Shown here in pieces: positions 11,531 to 26,400 of a DNA stretch of 64,000 nt (its first letter is position 1; every line of letters begins with the position of its first letter). Source of the DNA: Dirofilaria immitis (taxonomy: Eukaryota; Nematoda; Chromadorea; Rhabditida; Onchocercidae); NCBI GenBank assembly GCA_024305405.1, contig JAKNDB010000068.1, forward strand, positions 3,162,501 to 3,226,500, read 5' to 3'. The translations under genes and the position numbers were made by a program. The notes beneath the pieces are model-generated. The model saw nothing but the letters and a program-made list of their open reading frames with translations, was not told where the DNA came from and made no database searches.

Positions 11531-14500
11531 TCACGTTTCTACCACTAATGTACAATCATTGTCTGCCCATATAATTCGAAATACTGATTCATTCTGCCAA
11601 CTTTCAATAACCTGAAAACAAAAACAACTTTATCATGTGAAATATTATTATTTTGCTGTAATAGCAGCACAAATTCTAAATTTTGATCCTATTTAAATTC
11701 AGAAATAACGAAATTCAATATATTGTTGAGTCGCTTCTATTGGTGATAAATGCATTTTACTGCTCACCTCCAGTAAAGAAATAAAGATAAATAACCTCAT
11801 CAGTAACGCGAACTAAAATATCACGCGGTCCGCGAACGAATATTTGCCTTATTGAAACATTAATCATTTTTTCCATTTTCTCCTTCAACTCATCCAGAGT
11901 CCCATCGTACAATTTCATCATGTTGTATATGTTATTTCCATCAAGCGCTACATAAATGGTTATTTGAGGTTCAAGCGCTCTAAATATACTTAAATTTTCT
12001 CAAAGTTTGGATAAAATTAATTTAGACAGCAGATTTTAATTTTACTCGTCAGAGACATAACTTTTATTTATCAGAGATATAGAAAGGAATTTTTCAAAGC
12101 GACACAGAAAAACGAATCAATTAAAAGAACAGAAACAAATAAAACTGCAACTATTTGTTGAAAAATTATTTAAAAAACTACTTCTTGCGCAACGCCTGGA
12201 ATAAACGTAATGCTTCGGCTTTATCACCAATCAAAGAGACCAAATCAAATATGCTTAGTCGAAGAATATCTTCTCCTATAATACAGTGTCATTTCAGATA
12301 AAATTTGTTAGTTTTTAGTCAATTTGCTTGTTTTGAGAAACAATAAATAGAACAAGGCATATAAGGAATATATGTCTTAAAAAGAAAAACCTTTGAATCT
12401 GAGACAAAAAAGTTCCATAAAAAATTTCTGTCCAAAAATATTGATGAGAAATTGAGTTCATAACACTGAAGGATGAATGAATGTACTGTTATGTTTAATG
12501 CATCTAATACGAGGTACTACCTAGCTTTTATTGAAGAAGCAAAATTACACTTCCTCCAGGAATACCTGTTTTCGATTATTGTAAACTAGGAAATTCTTAA
12601 AACATGTAATGATTATATAAAGCAGGTATTCAGAAATTAAAGGTTAAACCGCTGTAATTGTCAAAAAATGAGCGCAGTTGGTGAAGCGATGCGAATTCAG
12701 CCATTTCGTGACAAAAGTTGACGAATGGCTAGCACATATACGCACTTCACTGACATCCGCTTCAGGTGTACAGTTTTCTCGTGAATAATTATCCAACGAT
12801 ACGTAACAGTGCTTCTTCGCCATCACTTCTTCCACGTCATCTGATACAGCTGGGACGCGTAGAAGCCTACTCCTTCCCACTGAAGTCCCAATACAATCAA
12901 CTTGTTCGGTTGGAGTTACTCTTTCTTCATTATCTACATCGTAGTCAAAATCTGCACCCAACAAGAAAGTATAATCATATGATGGTTGGTACTGTTCCTG
13001 CAAATTCATGAAATGTCTGAAAAATATGATAAGCTTTAAAAATTTTTTTCGATTACACTGGATAACATACGCCATTCAGTCCTGATTTTGCCTTGTCTAA
13101 TCTTGATAAACGAAATAAAATTATTATCTATTGCTTTAGAGTTTTTTGTTAGTCTTCAACAAAATGAGAATGAAATCATCTACTTGGTTCGCATACATAG
13201 TTGCTTTCATTCGCTCTGTTCTTCTCTTCCGTTCGGCACCACGAAGCTATAATAAAAGATCTGCTAATTTAATTCATTTTAATAGCATATGTTTTGAGGA
13301 AATTTATTATATATAAAATTAACCTTGAAAATCTGAATTAGCGAACTATTTTGTTGCAAAAGTTCTGATGATTTCCAACAATATGTTTGGAAAACGAGTC
13401 GAAACGGTTCTCCTTTTTCACCACAACTATCTGAAACCATTATTTACTGACATATTTTAAAATTAAACAACAAAGAAAACTAGCCAAAGTTGAGTAACTA
13501 TTAATTAATTTATTATTTAATTAAGAAAATCTTCGTTTATCTGTGTCTTATAAGATAATATTTGTCTTAATAAATATTAAGAAATGCCCTCGAAATTCAA
13601 AACAAAATAAAAACTCATATATGAAACAAGCAAAGAAAAGATAAGCAAAAATCTTGTACGACAATCACATAATATTATTGAAGGAAGAAGAAAATAAAAA
13701 TTAATCAAAAGATAAATTTTGTCAAAAGTATCTACAACTAAATGTATCTAACACATACTTTTTCTTAAGTATATCTAATTAACTGTCGCTGAACGAATGA
13801 ATTATGATTCAAAAAATAGTCAATTAAATCTTAATATGCTTCTTACTAGGCACATGGTTCATAAATATCATTTTGCTACTATAAAAATTAAGTACTTTTG
13901 CTATATCATTTTTTTTTCTATAGTTAGACTCATATTTTTATAAGTTAAAATCACAGGATATTTTACCAACGAAATCAGAGCTTAAAACAAAAAATTTGAT
14001 AAATAAAGCAGCATTAGGTAATGAGCCATCCCATACAAATTCAGCTGAACGCAATGCATATTTAACATGTGATACATTTGAACAACGCGGCATATCTAGA
14101 AAAAAGAAAATTTAGTCATGAAAATTACTCCAAATCATATAAAAGTTTTCATTTCTGATGGGATAAAATAGAATTTAAGATCTCTTTAAATCTTAAATTA
14201 CAATTGCATTATAATGATTTTATTCAAACAATATTCATCTTGAACTCACCTAATGTAAAGAAACGCTTTCCTGGATTCTTCGCTTTCCATATTTTCATTA
14301 AGTCATTCATCTGATAACGTAATTTCTTGCTGTCGAAACAAATAGTTATCACTGTCTAGATAGAATCGAAATGAGTTCACATCCGAATAAGTGTGTTAGG
14401 TACGAAAGAATCTCATATTTTTATGGCGTCTTTCGTTTTTCTTTCTTTTTTGGAGAAAGAAAGAAGGAGGAAAAGCTTTATAGACGAAATGTGCATGAAC

Positions 14501-16150
14501 AGAATAAAGTTCTAATGCAAGAGAACTGACATAATTTTTTGTGTCAACTAATTTAGGAGATAAAAGCAAACGAATTTTTTTGTGTCAACTAATTTAGGAG
14601 ATAAAAGCAAACGACCAATAAACACGAATTACAGTTTAAAAATTTAGCATCTGTATGTTTTCACATACCTTATAACATGATTTTTGTCCACTGGAACACG
14701 GTTCAAATGCACATTTACGACACTTAATCTCATATGATCGATTTTGATTAAGAAACGTAACTGGTTGTTCATGCAATGGTATTGCAGCTGAAGTTGGCGC
14801 CATCAAAATGTATTCCAACCTACAACAATCTACAATGTTTTATAGCATATGTATGTATAATGCGTATGAATATTTCTATTGATCATTATATTTCCATTTA
14901 TTCTTCCATATTTTATTGCTTACCTTAATTTCTTTTAAAAAACAATAACAATTATAGAACCAATAACTTATATGCAAAATATTAAGCTTTTCTTTAATAT
15001 TCCTCAGTAAACTATTAAAATAAATGAATTACTTTTCATTTGACTTCGAACATGAATTAAAATATATTGTCTAATTATTTGGTTCCTTTAAAAATTAATT
15101 TATTTTTTTCATATTCAAACAAATATAAACTATGTGATTTTTTCATATTCAAACAAATATAAACTATTCACATAAAGAGATCTAGTGTAGATGATGTTTT
15201 TATTTATACTAATCTGCTATGCTCTCCTCTTCGACCACAATCTTTAAAATTTTTCACATCTTTAAATGTCTTTCCTACTCATACAAAAGTGACATAGAAA
15301 TTGTTCGGAAGTCCGATTTGGCTTGTAATAGAAAATATTGAGAAAAGGAATATCTTTTCTATAAATTAACTGATTTATGATTTTCGCTATAAGAATTGTA
15401 ATACGGTTGCAGGGAGCAGCCATTTATAGATATTGTCACTATCTTTATTATTCCGAAAAATTTCTGACGATTATTTCTCACATCTGTTAATTCATTATCT
15501 ATAGTAAGACTAAAGATCAAATAATTTCCCTTCCCATGAACAATCTCCAAAGGAACTGTAAAATTACTGTCGCTTATCTAAATCTATCCTATGTCCAGAG
15601 CTTCTTGTTTCAGTCAATCATACATTGAATATTTGACTGCCCAATTATGAGAGTATATATATGGCAACTTTTTTAACAAGAAGGATGCTTCGTTTATTCA
15701 GTTTGGATCAACGCCATGTTCTATTCAGTTTTTACTCATTATTCTCTTTTGTTGATATTTGATTTCATTGTTAGTATCCATATTGTGTCAAATAAAGGGT
15801 CGTTTAATTACCCAAGTTTGAACACAAAGCAACATGGTAACTCATTGCAATCATCAATCAAGGAAAAACCTTATCCTAAGTGATTTCACCCATTTCAAGT
15901 ACCATCAAACCAGACCGCGTAAACTCAACAATACTTCCATGGCAGAAATATCTTTCCAGCATGAATAGAAGTAAAATATTACACATTACATTATAATATA
16001 GAAGAAAACGAACGTAGCAGTAGTTGGAGAAGTATTACGCCACGAAGTATTATGTGGAAGTGTTGTACCATCTGGCGATTGCCAAATACCATGTTCATCT
16101 TCATTCTCATGTAAAGGCCCTGGGAGTAGATCACACGTAGATAGCATCAC
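11531..16150 (-). CDS. CP2/LSF-family (TFCP2-like) transcription factor
   Basis: A sequence-specific nuclear transcription factor of the CP2 branch of the grainyhead/CP2 superfamily. Minus-strand exons: about 16145-16040 (possible N-terminal exon, MLSTCDLLPGPLHENEDE, uncertain); 14819-14669 (EYILMAPTSAA, PVTFLNQNRSYEIK, the start of the CP2 DNA-binding domain); about 14325-14250 (LRYQMNDLMKIWKAKNPGKR); about 14096-13967 (AEFVWDGSLPNAALFIKF); about 13434-13325 (CGEKGEPFRLVF, IQIFK); about 13246-13180 (RGAERKRRTERMK); 13016-12650 (EQYQPSYDYTFLL, acidic linker, then the SAM-like start VTKWLNSHRF); 12275-12182 (EDILRLSIFDLVSLIG, ALRLFQALRKK); 11979-11796 (LEPQITIYVALDG, IRQIFVRGPRDILVRVTDE); and 11611-11531 (VIESWQNESVFRIIW, stop). 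The whole series is collinear with human TFCP2 as I know it, and phases match at most junctions. The A6 run at 12662-12667 is one base short. CP2 rather than grainyhead is favoured by the FLNQ..SYEI segment, the SAM-like domain and the RGP..ILV..TDE tail. Confidence 0.85.
14536..14613. repeat. Tandem direct duplication of about 38 bases, two copies
   Basis: A unit containing tttttgtgtcaactaattta and continuing through ggagataaaagcaaacga occurs twice back to back inside a CP2 intron. The copies are nearly identical, so the duplication is recent or an assembly echo. Confidence 0.85.
15115..15168. repeat. Short tandem duplication (about 30 bases, two copies)
   Basis: The unit tttcatattcaaacaaatat followed by aaacta occurs twice in a row inside the CP2 gene region. 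Confidence 0.75.
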
Positions 16151-16164
16151 TATATATCTAATAA

Positions 16165-18422
16165 TTAAATATTATTAACCATTTCATATGGCATCAAGTT
16201 TATCAAGAAAATCCGGAATATTAATGAAAATGCTTAAATTTCAAGAATAATCACGAAGTAAATAGATAAGAGTTCTCGTCAAAAAAATCATAAGTGATAT
16301 ATTTTTGCAACCAATAGCACGCTGTAAGTGGAAAAAGATATGCAGAAAATTATTTTATTGTTATTTCAGATTCTTCCAATTTATATGAATATTTTATATA
16401 TACATATTCTTAAAATTCTTTCGAAAACAACAGAATATAATCCTCCCATACATTATTTTTCAACTTTGAGGTATTAATTCTACCAAATACTTCCCTTCAA
16501 TATCCATAAATTTCAGAAATGCCTAGAAATACGATGATAATAATGAATGGTAATAAAAAAGAGAAAAAGAGAGAGAGAGAGAGAAAAACTCATTTATATT
16601 ATAATATCACGAAATGAATGGCTGACAACAATATGCAATTTTTCAATTCCGTCGACATCTTCATTCCTTTTCGAATTTTGAATCTTTTTCATTCACTTGA
16701 TTCACTTAACATAGGAATACTTGTAAAGAATAACCAAATAAAAAGCACAATCTTTTGTAACTGTCCAATATCCTCAGTCAAAATCTGGTGTGATTTACAT
16801 CAAAATCTTAAAATATGAAAGATTTAGTAGAAGCAAGTCGCAGATGTGAATTAAAAGGATCCAAAATTTAACAAATTATTTCGAATTAATAAGTTTATAT
16901 ACTAATAAACTTCGAAAACAAATAAATTCTAATTCACAGTCATATATCTGAAAATATTTGCTACGTATTAGTATATCCTATACAGAAAAAACAAAAATTT
17001 CCTTGTTTTTTAATGTGAGAGGGCGAATTAATGTTTCATAGACAATATTTGGAGGAATTTATTGGATCGAAAGTTGATAATATTTTACTCCACCACTTCG
17101 TAATTGATTGGATCTTTTAAGTCGTTTCTTCCGTGAAAAGAAAAGGATTTCGCTCCTGCTGGTTGTGAGAGCTTGGCTGTAGAACTTTACCTGTGGGTCA
17201 GGATATGTGCAAAAGCTAATCATTTGCGGTAATTGAGATAAAGAAATAAGACTGTCTACATATAATGGGATAAATCAATGATATATCATGCTATATAGCA
17301 AAGGTTAAAACCGATGGGAACAAGAGGAGCCCGTTTTCCCCACATTTAGCTGAATTTGTTGATATAGATAAGAGAAAGCAAAGAGCATATAATAACGGTG
17401 AAAAGTGTTTGCAAGCGACGGCAATGATAGAAATTAAATTTAACATCAACAAAAAATTATGAAAAGCAACTTCTTAAATCTGTCAATGATGGAACATACA
17501 ATCTCTTCGGGTTTCCTGACTTCCATTCCTCCACATTTTTTCTTGATGGCAATCAAATTTACCCATTGGTTCCGGAATATTCACCGAAATATGAATTATT
17601 TGTTAGATTTTGTGAAATAAAGAGTAACATTTATTTAAACGTAACATATTTGGTATCCAGCAATAAAATTTCAACAAAACAGGTATCTTTTTGATAAAGC
17701 TTATAAAAAAAAAAAAAAGAAAGTGTCAAATCATCACAGCGTTTTTCCAGCCCTGTAATAGCAACACATACGTAGGAATTTTCGATCAAATAAAATATGG
17801 GGAAAATAAAGACAAAAAAGAAGAATGATGTAATCCGTATAATTTCAAAAATATCTCACTTACATTTTTCTCTCTCAAAATTGAATATTCGCCAAAATTC
17901 TCTAAATTTTGACCAACGTTTATTAATAAACAAGAATACTTTATACAAAATAAGCCAGTTATTTCACTTTTAGACGAATTTTTCTGATTGAAATTTTGCG
18001 ATAAGTTTATTTAGAAAAGGACTGCCCAGTGGATCAAATATATCCTTTCATTCGGCCTGGAATTTATTTCTTTCGCGCTCGGAAACAACAGTAAATTTTA
18101 AAAATCAACAATTGAACACGAGTTTAACGTTATTCATGTGATTAGTATGGTTGAAAAAACTCATGCGGAGAAAAAGTCAACTTGTGTTCAGATCGATTTA
18201 ATAAATCATATAACTCATTTATTTATGGTATTTTCTGAGCGCTAGATTGAAATTAAGCTCATGTATAACTCGTTAACTAAACGCATTCAGAATTATAAAT
18301 GAATATTACTCTATGAATGTAGTTAGGCACTGTTCAGTCATTATAAACATATCATAAGCAAATTGCAAAAATTTCCCAAAATTATATCTGCTGTATAGTC
18401 TGCTGCGTTTCAAGTTCTCTCT
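16165..18422. other. Intergenic region between the gck-4 3' end and the CP2 5' end
   Basis: About 2.2 kb with no convincing exon. It holds a short GA-rich run near 16,560-16,585 and a less A/T-rich patch at about 17,040-17,230 that I cannot identify. Both neighbouring genes are on the minus strand, so the CP2 promoter should lie in the left part of this stretch. Confidence 0.45.
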
Positions 18423-21400
18423 TCAAGGAACGGAATTGCTCATTATTGTTGCTGTCGATGGTCCAACAATTATTTCTTGCCTACCTGAAAAAATGATCTA
18501 TTCATATTGTTCAAGCTCCAGACACTATGTAATAATACGAAAAATTATTAAAATAAATTATAAAAACTATAATTTGAAGGAAACTTCAGTTACAAAATTA
18601 TAAAAATATTTTACTTGATATGGAACTACTTGGAGAAACTGTAGTAGACAACTGCTGTAACTGTGCATTTTCCTTCCTGTAGAATGCTTCTACTTCATCA
18701 AGTTCACGGGCAAATTCTGCTTCCAGTGCCTGCAATTAAATAAACTTATGGCACTATGTTCCGTTCAATCTTTTCAACAAAATCAATCATGAACACTTTG
18801 AAATGAAAGAGCAAATCATTAATAAATATTCTAAATGATTCTAATTTAAAACTATTAGTAACACCAACCAAAAGATTTCATATTCAAAAAGTTAACTGCT
18901 CTCTTTTCTTTGATATCACGACACCAGAATTTTCTTACATATCTATACTAATGAACTAATATCTAAACAAATAAAGAAAAATTCTTACAATTGCAAAAAA
19001 ACAAAAGTATAAAGAAATACCTGTTTTCGAATAGGCAAACCAGCTTTCCAATCAGCTATCACTTGTTCATATTCTTTCTCGTACATTTCCATTTTATTTT
19101 CTTCTGCTTCCAACAGCATTTTACGTTTCTCACTCTGAAAGATAAAACAAGTCATATATAAACAATTATGTTTTCGACGTTATTTGTGAGAAGCCATAAT
19201 ATACACCACATTCTATATTCATAGTTAATTAGGTAGATTATAAATCATTTTTATATTGAAATGTGATTTCAATATATACACAAACAGAAACAGTACAAAG
19301 AATTTAAATAATCTATTTAAAAGTTTAACTGACATGAATCTCTTCTAATTCTCGCATAGCTATTGCATTTTCTCTTTCAATTCTCTTAATTTCCGAGCAT
19401 ATTTACTGTCATGCTCTTCCAGTGCATTTCGTACACGTTGCTTTTCTTTCTCTTCAAATGCTCGTATTTTCTCATTAAGTGTTGCAGGATCATCCTTCTG
19501 AAAAGAAGCAAGATTTGAACCTGAATAAAGAAATTAAGCAAATGATTCTCACTTTTACGCATCCAAATTTAAAATTTGGTACCTGACAAGAAATACGTAG
19601 ACTCTCTTTGAACATAGCAATTCGAGTTTTAGATTCCGTGCGGAAATCTTTAGGCAAACGTTTTTTGAAATTGGCATACAAACGTATTTGCTCCTCCTCA
19701 TCCATTTCATTCACTCGACGCATATGGTCCAACTCCTATAGTATTGGAAATAAGGAATCATTGAAGAACGTGAATGCTTAAATCATTTAAATCATACAAT
19801 TATATATTTCAGTAGTAGCTTACTCTTTGGTGCCGAGCAAGCATTTGAGTTCTTTGCAGGTAAAAGCGATCTTTCAATTCTTGTTTATTAAGATGATGCC
19901 GTTCAGCTAGTTGCTTCTCTTCTAAATCCCATTCCGAAGCTTCACGTGATCTGAAGACAAATCGTAAATGATTTTGAAAAGATATCGATTATCATTTATT
20001 AAGGAAGGCTTAATGAATGTACTGAAATTTTGATAACGGAGAATAAAAGGCTTCGTTTCACATTTCTATATAACAAGCGAACTTTTAAATAGTGCAAAAA
20101 TATTTCTTTCTGAACTATTTCTAAAGAAAAAGATATTAGAAAGCAAGATTCAAGTCCTAAAAAATATTTACCTTTATTAAGGAAACAACTGAATAAAAAA
20201 TGAAAAACCTCAAAATAGCATGTTTTTGTTGCTGGAAATTTTTTCAATTTGCAAAATCTTCATTTTATGATCCAGTTGGACACGAGTCATGCGTGTCGCT
20301 TGCTCGGATTGCTGTTCAGCAATAAAATTCATTTCCTAAGAAACATTGCTTTCAATGATTTCGAAAATAACACTGTTGTTAATATAGAAATTTTATATAA
20401 CAATTATTTATATAACAGTCTGCACTAATGTTAACTCTTTTTGTTGGTCGCTATCCAGCTGCTCCTTTCGTATACGATAGCAATCTTTACGTTGACTTTT
20501 TGGGATTGTATCTAATTCCATTTTCAAATCGCGTTGTTCTTGTCTCAATTGTTCACGAAACATACGTAATTCACGCTCCTAAAATGCAATATCAATTTAA
20601 AAAATCATTAGTATCAATAGATTCTTTTAAAACTTATTCGAGAAGAGCAGTCTTTGCTGCTGCACTATCACTATACAACAGTGAATAATCAGTAAATCCT
20701 GATAAAGTAGGTCAAAAATTGAAAATCAGCACATTTTATTTGAAAATATTCGCATATTCAAAAAGAAATAATAAGATTCATATAAAAATATCGCTTGAAG
20801 TAACCTTCTGATAAGTGTACGTTTAAGTAAAAATATTCTTGAAAATTCTGTTATCGTAAAATTAAAAGTAATAATAAATATAAGAAAAGCCTGCATCAAC
20901 CTGATCACTCTGCATTCTCTTCAATGATTGCTTCATATCTTCGCAATGTATTTCCTCACATTCTTTTAACTGCCTTTTCTGTGTCCTAGCCAACATTTGT
21001 AATTCAATATCCGTTTTCTTGTAAATATTCTGAAATAACTGAGTATTGAACAGATTTCATTTCAGCTGTAATAATTTATTCTATTTTATTTTTCTATTTC
21101 AGAAGATTAGTTATTTCCGAATATCTCAGTTTATTAAGAAATTATAAACCATATATAATTTATAGATGAAATTAGCAGTTACGCAATAATTTAAATAACA
21201 TAAAACTGAACGAATCACATGTACTCTAATATTAACAAGTCGAAAATAAAGAAATATTTTCCGTACTCTAAGTAAAATATTACTTCTTTGTCGGCAGCAA
21301 ATCGCTTTATTTGTTCGTTTCGCAATGTCTCGGCCTTTGCATTCAATTCACGCTGCTGACGTGCTTCCTCACGTTGCAGGCGACGCAGTTCATGTAACTG

Positions 21401-23400
21401 CTGTTTCCTAGAAAAAGTGAAGTAAAGATAAGCATAAAATTATATAAATTGAAAAATTAAGAGGAATATATATCATAGTCATAATAAAGAACATTGAACA
21501 ATGAAAATCATCACCAGAAAGTCAACCACTGAAGTATTATGATCTCTCAAAAGTAGCACATCAGCAAATGCTTGTTTTTTTTCCTTTTTAGAACTATATG
21601 ATCAATCATTTGCTTAGTAGTGAAACAATCAAAAACGAAGAAGTTGCAAAAAGGTTTAAATCACACATAATTTTCATTCATTGCTGTCTTTCTTTAATTT
21701 CCAAGACCACAATTAAAAAATTGGGCACAATAGAAAGTTGAAGCATTCATAGGTTCGAATCATAGTAATCATAGTTGGAAATGCAAAAAGTAGGGATAAA
21801 ATAAAAATAGAAGACGATGCATTTCAAATATACAACACGAAACATGCATATACACGATAGTAGGTGTCGTCATCAAACACAACAACTTTTAAAATGTGAA
21901 CAAAAATCTGATAAAAGTAACATCAATAGTAAATTGAAAAACTGACCAATCACCATACAGCGATATGTAATAACGAGGAACAAGACTGTAAAAGTTTCTT
22001 AAACATTAATAAATTTGTTAATTTATGAAATCTAAATCAATATCAAAAATAGAAATTGGAAAATAGAAAAAAATCACTATTTTTAACAGCGAAAGCGAAA
22101 CAGTAAGCATCTCGGCTATTCAAAATTTATTAAACAATTTGTAACTATTATATTACCGAAATGATTCAAAAACTTGTTTAAATATGAAAAAATTTTGAAA
22201 TCTTTTCAACAATAAAATTTCTCCCAAACCTAATTGAATATACGTTACTTTGGGGCTATGAAATGATGAAAACTTGAAAACGAAAATTGGAATTTAAAAT
22301 TTACGGAAAGTTTGCCAACCTTAACTCATAATCTTGCTTTACTCCGAATACTTGATGCGATGTTGAAGTCATTTGGACACCGTCGACAACGTAAACTCGT
22401 GTTTTTTAGTTACAGTCTGACGATGCGGTGAGCGACGTGATCCAACGACTGATGCACCAGTGTTTACAACCTGGAAACAGAAATAAATAAGTGTTGAAAA
22501 AATTTCGTTTCATTAATTTTTTTATAAAATGGGGTTTGCTAAAACTAAATGTTCTGCAAAATCTCATCTAGGGCCTAAAAGATCTAGAATCTTAAAGGCT
22601 AGTGACAGCAGATTCAATATTATTAGATTCCTTCAAACAAAAAAAAATCAAACCAGTCATAGGAATGTTACGTATGATCAAAGAGATAAAGCGAAATCTT
22701 CGCATACTAGTAATAAAAAATCATTATTCTAAAATCAATTTGAAAGTCAACCGACTGCTTATCTTAACACTTTTTATCATGAAGTGATTTCGCTTTAATT
22801 CCTATCTATGGTTTGTTATAGGTCCCAAGAAAAGCTAACAACAGCAAAAAGAAGTTAATAAGCAAAACAACTTACTTTTATGCCATTTCCTACTGATTTC
22901 TTAATGGCTGACATTTTTGGTCAGCGTTTGATGACTTCTTGCCATCGTTACCGCCATTTATATTTTCATAATAATCCACTGGTGGTTCAGGTGGCGGAAT
23001 AGTTAGTACGGTTCGAGGTATTGGTATTGCCGATCCAGATACTACCGCTGTACCAGTTGATGCTACGCCACCACCGGTCGCTATGGCTGTGAGGAAATTT
23101 GAACTTCCACGCTACGAAACGAAAAAATCCAATAATTTTTTAATTTCCAAACTTTAATTTTAATTTTTTTCAAATCTAGTGGTGACAATCACCTCCATTA
23201 TACGGGAATTATACTAATTATTAAAGAGCGAATATAATTTATTGTAGCAATTTTGTTATTATTTTGAACCGATGAAGCTTTGAAATTTAAAATCTTGACT
23301 AATATGAAGAAAGTAACTAAATGATATGAATATTCAACAGAAAGTTAGCTGATGGATTTGTCGGTATTTTATTTTTGATATTGTGCAAAATTCTCGCTTA

Positions 23401-23439
<39 letters not shown>

Positions 23440-26400
23440 AAAGCCGAGATAACAGCAATGGTGATGCAGGGAAAACGACAGACCTAAGGCACTGATATGT
23501 TCTCTGAGTAGGCAATAAAATATTCGTGTCTTGTTTCTGTGTTCGAGCTTATGCGAAAAAAAAATGAACACAAGAAGAAATTACTTACCTCATTTGAGTT
23601 GCTCTCATAATTATGTTGCTGAAAATGTTTGCTAGAATTAGACGAACTTGATGACGCTGTTCCAAAATAATCATATTCTTGCTCCTATAATGAGTTATTT
23701 TGCTACATCACTATCTATCTTTATTAGCATTTCTGTTTCTGGATGTTCCAAAGTATGAAATAAGAGATAATTTTAAATCAGTCTTTCTTCGGCTTGCATA
23801 TAAACTCACGTGATCTTTCAAAATCACCAATTGTTAGTAAGATTCAAATTCATCAATTGATCTGTGATGGCTGTTTGCTTTTTCAAGTCTAACTCATTGA
23901 ATGAAGATCTTCTAATGGGAATGCTGCGCAGGGAAATTCAACATAATTTCTAAAACGGACAGATTTCAATCGATTTGATCAATTGAAGAGAAATATAAAA
24001 GCACAGTTTTTACCAGTTGAATTTCTCTTCTCTTATTACTTGTTGTTGGAGTAAATTGATGATTTGGAAGAGCCCCACTTTCGTTTCCGATTTTATCCTT
24101 TTTCTGCTCAGTTATGTTTTTCTTCAAAATCACTTTATTCTGTTCTTGATTCCATTCCGTATTTACACGTCTACCATTTCCAATCTGTAATTATTAATAT
24201 TACACTGTTGGTATTTTTAGCAAAATGCAATTAAAGGTGAAGAAAGCACTACAAAATTTAGATTACTTGATCTTTTATTCTATTTCTATTTCGCTCCTGC
24301 TGTTGATCAATACCTCGTGTCGTAACAACAGCACTATGTCGGGAGAATAATCGTATTGGTTGAGGTGGTGATGAACCGCCACAGGATGAAGATACCGCAA
24401 CAGCCTTAATTTTTGATTCATTTATGATTAAAAACCCTAGATAATGTAGAAAAACACTCATGGAACAAAGAGAAAAATATTTTTACTGCAGTTTTGGATA
24501 TTATGGAGAGAACATTCCTCTGATCTAATATACATGTTTCTTACTTCCTGAGCATTTGTTTGTTTGCCATTGCTTTCCGGATAAGATAGCGGTCGACGAA
24601 TCTCAATAATTGTCTTTTCCGTTCCTTTGTCATCCATTGATACCCCAGCATTCTTGGCAGATAAATTAAAAGGTTGCTTTAATCCAGCTTCGACTTTTGT
24701 CTCAGCCTTGGGAAGAGGAATTTTGAATTCTGTTCGCATGGAATGCTGCTGCTTTAGCATTTGCTTATTCTCCAAAAGGGGAGAACTCTGCAAAACAAAG
24801 TATTCATCTCCAAAAATTCTTTTGTTTTGCTTACTGCAGAACTATTTCCTTCATCTAATTAGATGAATTAAGAAATTTTCCTGGTTTAGAATTTAAAAAA
24901 CGAATCAGAAACAAAAATTTCGAGAGAATAAAAAATTCAAAACGCTCGATGGAAATATTTACCATGAAATTATATGAAGAATGAATTTGTGAACTCCTAT
25001 CAAAATGAGAGGAGTACTCTCTTAATAATTTACTTCACTTCATGAAAAGTGTTTAAAACATGAATAAAAGAATAATAAATTCAAACGGCTAACCTTCTCT
25101 GATGTTGATTTTCCATAAAAATAATAATTTCGATTATTCAGATTATCAGTTTTGCTAATTCTGCGATTTCATTCTGTCAATATAAATAATATTTAAAAAA
25201 TTCCATAAAGAATGTAAATCATGCAAAATTTGTCTACAGAAAAATAATACGTTTTATCTTATATATGTACAAATATATATATTAATATAAAACATTAATA
25301 ATACCTGCAACATGAAATCAGGAATGTGTTTATAGATGGTTCGTATTGCAGGTACGTTTAGCTGATCAGTTGATAACGAAAAAACACCTAAAGGTAATTT
25401 GCCTACTAGATAATTTATGCCTACAGCAGTAGGAGCAGAACCGGCAGCAGAACCAGCTGGTATTAAATGACGGAATATGCCTGAAATTCAGTGTTGTTAA
25501 TTAACTAATATTATCCTGAAAAAATGAAAATCACAGAAGAAAATCAGGATTAAAGTCGATTTTGCTCTTTGTGTTTCCGCCAGAATAAAAAGAAATTAGA
25601 AATACCACTATAATGAAAGAAAACGAAGTAACAAACAATGGACCCCTTCAAGTTTTACTTTACTAGACGAAACAACTTGTGGTTGTGACAAACATCGCTG
25701 TGTGGCAGTAGAACTCCCAGATTCTTCATTACCAATCTAAAATTTTCAATAAGACTAAAATAAAATCAGGCCTTGAATAATCTAAATCATCAAAACTAGG
25801 TCAAGTATAGTAATTCCTTCAAAATTTTTGCTCCCTAATTTCTAAAATCATAAATTTTTAACAGAAAACTGACCGTTGCATTTTACTTAATACTTCATTT
25901 ATTAAACTGGAAGCAAAAATTATTTTCAGAGAAATAATCAAGATATATTTCGAATAAAGCTCAGACAATCGTATAATATTATTACTTTCTAAAAAGATTG
26001 AATTTAAAACTAGCATAATGTAACCTTTAAAAGAGAATCGAAGGATTGATATGCCACTGTATCCTTTTTTTTCCCATTTTTGGAATATTTGATTGCTGTT
26101 TAACAAACTGGAAAAATTATCCTTAATAGTCAATTACAGACAAAAAAGACAGTCAATAAATTGACGAAGCAACCTATGTGACCTGCTACACAGATTCACC
26201 AGTTTTTCTTATACCAATGAAGAGAAGCTTTAAGCTATAAGTTCCGATAATTTAAACTTGAAAATAGTATAAGCAGCCTTAACTAGTTTAAAAAACGATC
26301 AACAAACTAATGTAACTAACATCTTTTTGTTGTCCAGACGAACGAAATTCTTCAATGGGAATTGATTCTGGAATAGCAATTTTTTTCCTTTGTTAGAACC

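Noticed and set aside
12766..13011. Plus-strand ORF of 81 codons
   Set aside because: It is antisense to the CP2 exon containing EQYQPSYDY.
21740..21770. tRNA B-box-like ggttcgaatca
   Set aside because: No cloverleaf arms or acceptor stem can be drawn around it.
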